NCBI GenBank assembly: GCA_031259085.1
Contig: JAIRMA010000061.1
Span: 46,740 to 110,739 of the forward strand
Source of the DNA: Christensenellaceae bacterium
Lineage (GTDB): Bacteria > Bacillota > Clostridia > Christensenellales > DTU072
Direction: 5' to 3'
DNA: 64,000 nucleotides
The notes below the pieces were generated by a model. The model searched no databases. It saw only the letters and a program-made list of their open reading frames with translations, and was not told the origin of the DNA. Positions 57,773-64,000 of the stretch are shown piece after piece. Each line of letters starts with the position of its first letter. Position 1 is the first letter of the stretch. Position numbers and translations under genes: made by a program.

Positions 57773-58921
57773 ATGACCTCCAATATAATGAAATAATTAG
57801 CATAAGATAAGAGCTGATTTAAATTCCTGTTATTTAACTCGCATTATGTAAAGCAATTTATGCACGTATATAAATAGTTATCTCTACATAGGATCATCCT
57901 ATATTTAAAGGCCCTAAATTTGATATCATTTATTCTGTATTAACATCCGTTAAATTGCAAATAACCCTCTAAAGTATGAAAATATGAAATCCCATCTAGT
58001 ATTTTGAATAATATAAGCCTCTAAAATTCTACTTAAACAATAATATGAAAATTGCAAAAGTCAGATGATTTAGTATTTAGGAATAAATTGGAAATGTGTT
58101 TTAACGTTTGCTCGTCGGAGGGAGTTAATAAGAAGATGAATCACTATGAACACACTTATCAAACACCTTACTATATCCCGCCCTTAAAAATGTTACTTTG
58201 TTGAGATTTGCAAATTCGTAAATATGTTATCGTACCTTTTAGTGGTATTATTTCAATGTGCAATTAGACAAAAAAGTAACTATTACTTACTCACATAACC
58301 ATTGCATTATGCGTGTAGAATTAACTAATATTATGCTTAAAAAAAATAGGACAAGTTTTTTTTTAACTTAACTCATTAAAAACATCTGAGTTTGGTTAAG
58401 AAAAACCATTGTGAGGTGCGTTTATAGGCAGAATAATGTGATTAATTCTAGGATCTATGAAGTATAAACTTTAGTATTTACACATTATTTAAGGTTATGA
58501 TCTTTCAAACAACATACTTTAAATTTAGCGTAATATATGTTAACATGAATATATAAAAAAATCAAATGCAAAATGCTTAATTTTAAAGAGCAGAAGACTT
58601 TAAAAAGCATCCCTAATTCAGTTTCGATGTCGATTTATAGATTAATAGAGCAGTGTAAAACGGTGTTATCCATAAAATGATTATGCGCGACAGTTTATCT
58701 CAGAAATTAATTTTTAAAAACGAATATGATTAAAACTCTAGAAAAATTTTACCCCCCATCGCCTTTTGGGGCAAACCATAATATTCTCAATACTACCTTA
58801 AAATAATGATTAATATACCATCATTTTTTAGTATGATATAGTTAAATACCACGCTTTTAAAATCCAAACATTAAAAATATTTTCCCCCCATAAATCCCAA
58901 TATTGGTTTAAACATCTCAGT
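57773..58921. other. 1.15-kb AT-rich intergenic region with decayed sequence
   Basis: No ORF of 60 codons. It has a 22-codon ORF with a GGAGGGAG 11 bases upstream (58136-58204), copy B of the dispersed repeat, and a short C-rich/G-rich hairpin (58752-58772). It is probably a graveyard of lost genes. Confidence 0.5.
58712..58751. repeat. dispersed 40-bp repeat, copy B
   Basis: Partner of 56370-56409. Both copies are also preceded by a CGAC...TTTATCTCA-AAA motif at different distances (118 and 35 bases). Confidence 0.5.
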
Positions 58922-58950
58922 TTGACATTATGTTTTTTTTTCTGTATAAT
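58922..58950 (+). promoter_or_regulatory. consensus promoter immediately before the U32 gene
   Basis: TTGACA, a 17-base spacer and TATAAT, an exact consensus. The start codon at 58965 is only 14 bases after the -10 box, leaving a leader of about 6-8 bases with no ribosome binding site. Confidence 0.82.
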
Positions 58951-58964
58951 TATGTCGGTAGCCT

Positions 58965-61217
58965 ATGAAAAAACCAGAATTATTATTACCTGCTGGTAAT
59001 TATATATCCTTAATACGAGCCATTATGTGTGGTGCTGATGCCGTCTACATTGGCGTGCGCGGGTTTAACGCGCGAGCTGGAGCGATCAACTTCGACGAAA
59101 CTAGTCTAACTAATGCTGTTTCAGTATGTAGATTATATGGGGTTCGTTTATACATTGCGCTGAACATTTATCTACGTGAATCTAAAATAGAACATATTAA
59201 ATCTATAATTAAAACAGTCCATGATATAAAAGTCGATGCTGTCATAATATCAGACATAGGTCTTATCCCTATAATAAATGAATTGGCCCCTGATTTGCCC
59301 ATACATATTAGTACGCAAGCTGGAACTCACAACAAGGAAGGAGCAACATTCTTTTCTAAGCTAGGTGCGGATAGAGTTATTTTAGCACGCGAAACCCTCC
59401 AAGACGATATTATCGATATAAAAAAATCACTACCCAAATTATCACTTGAATATTTTGTCCACGGCGCATTATGCGTTTCTTTTTCTGGCGGATGCCTACT
59501 AAGTTTTGTCCAAAATGGTGGTTCGGGTAATACTGGGGAATGTCTCCAACCCTGCAGACAAAAAATAACACTCACATTGGGTGATACATCTGTTAGACGA
59601 GGTTATTGTCTCTCAACATCCGATCTTTGTTTGTTATCAAAGCTAGATCAGCTTGCAAAAATGGGTATTGACTCATATAAAGTAGAAGGGAGGATGCGTA
59701 GACCTGAATATGTTTCTCAAGTGGCCCAATCATATAGTGCAGTAATTAATAATAAATCTACACCTTCCAAAGAAATATCACACCTAAGACGGATTTATAA
59801 CCGAGGCAATTTCTGTTCTGGATATATGTTTTCCGACACTCTAGACATTATGTCTACTAATGTCCAAAGTCACATTGGCGAGAAATGTGGGAAAATTAAA
59901 CGCGTGTTTTTGAAAGGCGGGTTCAATTATGCGGAGGTGTCTTCTACTCATCCTATAGTACAGGGTGATGGATTTAAAATATTGCGTGGCTTTAGTGAGG
60001 TTGGCGGATCAAATGTTCATTCTGTGGAAAGGATAGATACAAACATTTACATCATCCCTGTTAGCTCAAAAGTTGTAGCCAATGATACTCTTTACTTAAC
60101 GACCGATAAGGCTCAAAATGATATTTTGAATGCGAATTTTAAGAAAATTCCTGTTGATATTGGAATAACAGCAATTAAGGGTCAGCCTCTTTCAATTTTC
60201 TTGCAACATGGAAAAATAAATTCAGTAGTAGAAAGTGATTATATTGTAGAGAAAGCTACAGACAACCCAGTATCAGAAGATGCAATAAGAATGGCAATAT
60301 CTACTTTAGGCGATACAGAATTCTCCACGCTTGATGTTTTAATAGACAAAGATAAGGACGCTTTCTTCCCAATATCAAAATTAAATACATTGAGACGAGA
60401 AGGAATTTGTGCACTACGAAAGGCTATCATGTCTGAACACAAACCTGCACGACGTGTTAATAAAAACACACCTCTCAAATCTACCTATTGTAAAAATACT
60501 TTTGGAATCACAATAGTAGAATGCAACGCATTTGAAGATTTAACTAAAGAAGATCTGTCCGCGACGCGAATAGTATACCGCCCAGAAAATTTTTCCGCAT
60601 CAATAGTTAATGACTTTATTTTAGCAATCAGTCAACACTCATCAGCCTTAGTATATTTAGCGCTCCCTCGCTTATTAAGAATCGCAGATAAGAAACATTA
60701 TCTAGATTATTTGTCTAAAACGTCTTTAATCGGAATATATGCAGATAATTATGGAGCTGTAGAATTAGCTAGATCTTTAAAGAGGCATTATATTGCTGGA
60801 CTCGGGCTTAACGTGTTTAATGTAAATACCATGGATCTTTTAAGCGATGCTGATGATATTATAATATCTCCAGAATTATCAGACACAGATTTAGAACCAC
60901 TATTGAGAAAAGGTGGAATCCCATTTACAACTGGGCATTTGCCTTTAATGCATCTTGCTCATTGTCCTGTATATTTAGTAACAGGCAAAAATTGTAAACG
61001 CTGTACTTTTGATGGATCCGAGCAAATTAAATATACAGACACTAAGTACTCATATACTGCGATTCGTTATATAACTCACTATTGTCAATTTGTAATATAC
61101 AACCCCATATTTACAAATAAATTTAGAGCTTATGAATTAAACAATGATTATCATGGATATTTTCATAGTAAGATTTCACTAAGACACACATCGCGGTTTA
61201 AGACAACCCAAAATTAG
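58965..61217 (+). CDS. U32 family protein, probable RNA hydroxylase (RlhA-like)
   Basis: The protein has 750 residues. The U32 N-terminus is [27 protein letters not shown], with [30 protein letters not shown] and ECLQPCRQ. Downstream lies a DUF3656-type middle region. The C-terminal [13 protein letters not shown]...CKRC and HYC form further Cys sites, as in RlhA-type proteins. Family members hydroxylate 23S rRNA or tRNA with an iron-sulfur cluster and prephenate; older names call them collagenases or peptidase U32. The start [11 protein letters not shown] is the conserved family start although it lacks an RBS. Confidence 0.88.
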   Translation: MKKPELLLPAGNYISLIRAIMCGADAVYIGVRGFNARAGAINFDETSLTNAVSVCRLYGVRLYIALNIYLRESKIEHIKSIIKTVHDIKVDAVIISDIGLIPIINELAPDLPIHISTQAGTHNKEGATFFSKLGADRVILARETLQDDIIDIKKSLPKLSLEYFVHGALCVSFSGGCLLSFVQNGGSGNTGECLQPCRQKITLTLGDTSVRRGYCLSTSDLCLLSKLDQLAKMGIDSYKVEGRMRRPEYVSQVAQSYSAVINNKSTPSKEISHLRRIYNRGNFCSGYMFSDTLDIMSTNVQSHIGEKCGKIKRVFLKGGFNYAEVSSTHPIVQGDGFKILRGFSEVGGSNVHSVERIDTNIYIIPVSSKVVANDTLYLTTDKAQNDILNANFKKIPVDIGITAIKGQPLSIFLQHGKINSVVESDYIVEKATDNPVSEDAIRMAISTLGDTEFSTLDVLIDKDKDAFFPISKLNTLRREGICALRKAIMSEHKPARRVNKNTPLKSTYCKNTFGITIVECNAFEDLTKEDLSATRIVYRPENFSASIVNDFILAISQHSSALVYLALPRLLRIADKKHYLDYLSKTSLIGIYADNYGAVELARSLKRHYIAGLGLNVFNVNTMDLLSDADDIIISPELSDTDLEPLLRKGGIPFTTGHLPLMHLAHCPVYLVTGKNCKRCTFDGSEQIKYTDTKYSYTAIRYITHYCQFVIYNPIFTNKFRAYELNNDYHGYFHSKISLRHTSRFKTTQN

Positions 61218-61552
61218 AAAAACCCAAGACTTATAAGTAATGCTGTGTTTACACGCTTCATTGTTTCATCGTCAGCTACACCGATTTTTTCTTGAAGCCT
61301 GCTTTTATCAATCGTCCTGATTTGTTCTAGCAAGAGTACACTATCTTTTGTTAATCCTAATGATTGAGACAATTCTATATGTGTCGGCAATTTCGCCTTA
61401 TTTAGTTGTCCAGTAACTGCTGCCGCAATGACTGTAGGTGAGTGTCTATTCCCAATATCGTTCTGAACAATTAATACAGGTCTAACTCCACCTTGTTCAC
61501 TCCCTATGACGGGACTCAAATTTGCGTAGTACAGTTCTCCCCTTTTTATCAT
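61214..61552 (-). CDS. EndoA/MazF-type endoribonuclease toxin
   Basis: The protein has 112 residues. [44 protein letters not shown] and [29 protein letters not shown] match EndoA (NdoA/MazF) of Firmicutes. It cleaves mRNA at a short sequence. The usual MazE/EndoAI antitoxin just upstream is absent, and no other antitoxin is recognised within 700 bases. The stop overlaps the U32 stop on the opposite strand. AAGGAG RBS is present. Confidence 0.92.
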   Translation of the reverse strand: MIKRGELYYANLSPVIGSEQGGVRPVLIVQNDIGNRHSPTVIAAAVTGQLNKAKLPTHIELSQSLGLTKDSVLLLEQIRTIDKSRLQEKIGVADDETMKRVNTALLISLGFF

Positions 61553-62134
61553 AAAGCACTCCTTCTTTTTTTAAAGCGCACTATATGTAGCTGTTTATGC
61601 CTTTAAGGATCACAGCACAAAAATCTCATATCTTTAATTTTTTACATATAGCATCCTACCAATTTGTTATACACCTTCTAATACACTTAATTTGCATTGT
61701 TCACTCATTAATTGTTATGATGATCGTTTTTATGCAATTTGTAATAATCAAAAACACAGTGCCATTTTTATCTATACTTTTAGAATTGCCTAATTTGGAT
61801 TTGCTAACATTCTTTGATTTTTGAAATAAATCTAGCATATCTCATTTGGTGTCATTTCTTAGCTTATGCCTAATTAATCCTAATTAAAATGGTGTGTGAA
61901 ATTTACTCAGCCAATATGTTTTGCTATAATATATTTTAGACTCTTTTTATTTAACTATTCTATTTAAGTTACAATTTGTACAAACTGGCTAAAAAAAGAC
62001 AAAAATCGAATAATCTAATGCGTTCAAAGAATATTCTTTTGCAAATTTCCTCATTTGCATCAAGAAATAGTAAGACGCTTATATTAATATATAAACTCTA
62101 CTTTGTTGATTTTTTATAAAATTTACTAATGTTA
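61553..62134. other. AT-rich gap upstream of endoA
   Basis: About 580 bases. A 75-codon plus-strand ORF here (61597-61824) is hydrophobic low-complexity sequence without an RBS and is not accepted. Confidence 0.5.
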
Positions 62135-62163
62135 TTGACATAATAGATTTTAAGTGTTATTAT
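62135..62163 (+). promoter_or_regulatory. promoter of the 98-aa HTH gene
   Basis: TTGACA, a 17-base spacer and TATTAT. It leaves a leader of about 135 bases. Confidence 0.65.
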
Positions 62164-62305
62164 ATATGAAGAAAAGTGATGGCACTCTAGATTCAAAAAT
62201 TAAAGTTTTTTATGTTATAAAAGCCTCGAGATAAATGCTTTCCTTTTTAACTATCTTTTATAGATGCAGTAATTTATATATCGACGGCATTCTAGGAGAA
62301 ATTAT

Positions 62306-62602
62306 ATGGTTATGGATTACGAAAATTTAAATGATTCCGATTTCGAAGGCAGTAAAAGCTATGCAAAATTCGAAATGAGCGATGAGTTACACGCCAAAAT
62401 AATAGCAGAAATCGCGGGGGCAAAAGCTATCACGAAAACCCGTGATCGTGATATAGCTGAAAAAATCGGTAAAACTCATCAAGCTTACTCGGCAATGATT
62501 AGTTATGGCCTTTCTAAACTTGGCACTGTAGAAGCAATTGCTAATGCTTTAGGATTTAGAGTCAAAATTGAATTTATTCCAAAGGACGTAGATCTTAGCT
62601 AA
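62306..62602 (+). CDS. small helix-turn-helix protein
   Basis: The protein has 98 residues. After a 45-residue acidic N-terminus, TRDRDIAEKIGKTHQAYSAMISYG has the layout of an XRE-type helix-turn-helix. The end, KLGTVEAIANALGFRVKIEFIP, resembles small XRE regulators whose last strand follows the fifth helix. AGGAGA RBS is 8 bases before the ATG. It could regulate the restriction-like gene 1.1 kb downstream, act as an antitoxin, or be independent. Confidence 0.6.
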   Translation: MVMDYENLNDSDFEGSKSYAKFEMSDELHAKIIAEIAGAKAITKTRDRDIAEKIGKTHQAYSAMISYGLSKLGTVEAIANALGFRVKIEFIPKDVDLS

Positions 62603-63591
62603 ACAATTTTAATACCTAAACTATTTATAATAATTGTTTCACTATCATAATTTAAATTTAAATTTAATCAAAGCTTTAACTCCACTAGCAAAGACTTAAA
62701 AGACATCAGTTTATAAAGCTACAATGAGAAAAACATTATTGTTGTCTTGTTGCTTAATCTTTAATGATATTTGCATTTCTGAATTATCTACCTGTGGACA
62801 AAACACAGCTAGCAATGATATAAAAGCGCTAGTATTTAGTTTTGGATTTTGTCTCTATTGTCAGTAGCAAATTATAATTTGCTTTTACCTCCTGATATAT
62901 CTAAAAGCATTATGCAAGGTTCCATTATTTTTAGATGCAAGCGGGCAATTTCAAAACAAGATTCTCAAAATCCTCAATGTTACCAGAATATATTCAGACC
63001 AATTAGGTATGCTGTGGAAATTGTGCGCTTTAAAACTTATGACATCTAAAAGATTTTAGTACTACCTTTTTTTGACAAGGATTATCTTGTTGATAATGTA
63101 GCTATTTATATCAATCTTAATAGATCATTCTTTATTTGCACCTCAAACGGTTACTTCGATAGTATTTAAATTGAATGATCAGAGGTTTGATGTTCCCATA
63201 AAAAATTATAAACAAAAGAAATTTTGGTGTCTATCAAAACTTGAAAATATATCACTCCTGTTAAAAACAAAGGTGGACTGGTATTTAAAAACGATTTTAT
63301 GGCATATACCTAAAGCCGATGTAAATACCAATATCATGTTAACAGACATAACTAAATTCCAACTTGCATGAGATGTCTGACTTTCGTTATAACAAATTAA
63401 TGATGATGAGAATATAAGAATTATAAAGACAGCAATTTATCTATAAATATCAATTTTGCGCGAGTGATAAATTTCTCGCTAATTGAATGACATCTTAAAT
63501 TAACGATTATTTTGGGCATAAAAAACTAATTAGATATGTCTTAGCGGCTGATAGAAAAGAATATATATACTTATTTGCACATTGCTATTCA
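62603..63591. other. about 1 kb AT-rich region without an accepted gene
   Basis: Two plus-strand ORFs of 66 codons (62849 and 63171) lack ribosome binding sites and recognisable domains, and look like chance or relic frames. Confidence 0.45.
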
Positions 63592-63639
63592 TTCGCTTTT
63601 AAGAATCTTTTATAAGAGATAATAAACACCAAAAGCGAA
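63592..63639 (+). promoter_or_regulatory. nested inverted repeats upstream of the restriction-like gene
   Basis: TTCGCTTTT (63592-63600) and AAAAGCGAA (63631-63639) are perfect 9-bp arms. Between them ATCTTTTATAAGAGAT (63605-63620) is nearly self-complementary. The element ends 85 bases before the TTG start and may be an operator or leader structure. Confidence 0.55.
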
Positions 63640-63724
63640 CTTATATAGAGGATAGTCTGGTCATAAGCTGGGTGAACATAGGCGTTATTATATAACAACA
63701 CTTTATTATACGGAGACTTGAAAA

Positions 63725-64000
63725 TTGCTGAATGTATTAGAAAATATTCTGCAGAATGAATATAATCGAGACAATCTAAATAAACTGATGGAATTCTTAT
63801 TTGAGGATTATTCTATTGAATACCCAGCAGAAGAATATGAACATCATTCAAAACTTTTTAGTACTGTACATAAACTTGGCGTAGCAAAAGAGATAGATGA
63901 CCTACATGTTTTTGAAGTTATTCTATTAGACGATGCAGACAATAAACAGATCAAAATTACTCAAGATATGTTTAGACTCTTAGATAACCATGTTATAACT
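63725..64000 (+). CDS. N-terminus of a probable restriction-methylase (type IIG/Eco57I-like), cut by window end
   Basis: This frame is absent from the ORF track because it has no stop. It starts at TTG 63725 with GGAGA about 9 bases upstream and stays open for 92 codons to the window edge. The start MLNVLENILQNEYNRDNLNK and the segment LHVFEVILLDDADNKQIKITQ then DMFRLLDNHV resemble the N-terminal region of large Eco57I-type proteins. In those an amphipathic start is followed by a strand with ...L-x-R-A-R-x-x-Q-R-x-F. The catalytic motifs would lie outside the window, so the family is tentative. Confidence 0.5.
   Translation, partial: MLNVLENILQNEYNRDNLNKLMEFLFEDYSIEYPAEEYEHHSKLFSTVHKLGVAKEIDDLHVFEVILLDDADNKQIKITQDMFRLLDNHVIT

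Noticed and set aside
58136-58204. 22-codon ORF (MNHYEHTYQT...) with GGAGGGAG upstream
   Set aside because: RBS spacing of 11 is long, and the peptide is unrecognised; too short to support without conservation.
61597-61824. 75-aa hydrophobic ORF
   Set aside because: Low-complexity AT-rich translation, no RBS, in a region expected to hold the endoA promoter.
62849-63371. Two 66-aa ORFs between the HTH gene and the window end
   Set aside because: No RBS and no recognisable motif. They may be relics but cannot be supported.

Overview
The window looks like chromosome from a low-GC, Gram-positive, spore-forming anaerobe of the class Clostridia, probably an uncultured gut lineage; I cannot name the genus. 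Sporulation is indicated by spoIIGA-sigE beside ftsA-ftsZ, yyaC, ylbJ and a cwlD-type amidase. Anaerobic life is indicated by rubrerythrin and a pta-ackA acetate pathway. Genes are AT-rich and separated by several long AT-rich gaps (up to about 1.2 kb) that hold decayed sequence, so coding density is moderate.

Layout. 1-0.5 kb: five tRNA genes (Pro, Ile2, Asp, Phe, Thr) and a terminator. 0.7-7.2 kb: a promoter, a cyclic-di-GMP-I (GEMM) riboswitch overlapping an intrinsic terminator, then four tightly coupled ORFs: a small ORF, a 1316-aa leucine-rich-repeat surface protein and two membrane-anchored W/F-motif proteins. 7.2-10.8 kb: a GPH-family transporter with a 410-residue cytoplasmic tail, and a lipoprotein. 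11-14.2 kb: rplI, yyaC, a DUF2804 gene and a panE-like reductase. 14.6-18.7 kb: ftsA-ftsZ, a terminator, spoIIGA-sigE. 18.8-23.6 kb: a heterodimeric ABC exporter with a very large ectodomain. 24.5-27.5 kb: cyclophilin, three DUF1292-type genes (one fused to ruvX) and rubrerythrin. 28-31.5 kb: a transposase relic, rarA, trxB. 31.8-36.4 kb: ruvC-ruvA-ruvB-queA-tgt. 36.4-37.9 kb: a GH29 fucosidase under a nested dyad. 38.3-38.7 kb: four tRNAs (fMet, Met, Glu, Val).

39-44 kb: a DtxR-like regulator, a YhhN protein, ackA, pta and tmcAL. 44.2-45.2 kb: rpsF-ssb-rpsR behind a structured leader. 46-50 kb: a nine-repeat surface protein and a DEAD-box helicase. 50-53.3 kb: ylbJ and an iolE-iolG pair. 53.7-55.9 kb: rplM-rpsI, a DnaA-box cluster and cwlD. 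55.9-58.9 kb: relics of a restriction-modification-associated locus, pepV and a long gap. 59-61.5 kb: a U32 protein that appears to be transcribed almost leaderless, and an orphan EndoA/MazF toxin. 62-64 kb: a small HTH protein and the start of what may be a type IIG restriction-methylase.

The parts most worth follow-up are the c-di-GMP-controlled surface operon, the exporter ectodomain, the RuvX-DUF1292 fusion and paralogue cluster, the GH29 nested operator, the DnaA-box cluster, and the decayed and live restriction loci at the right end. No searches were run. All family assignments are from recognising motifs in the translated sequence.
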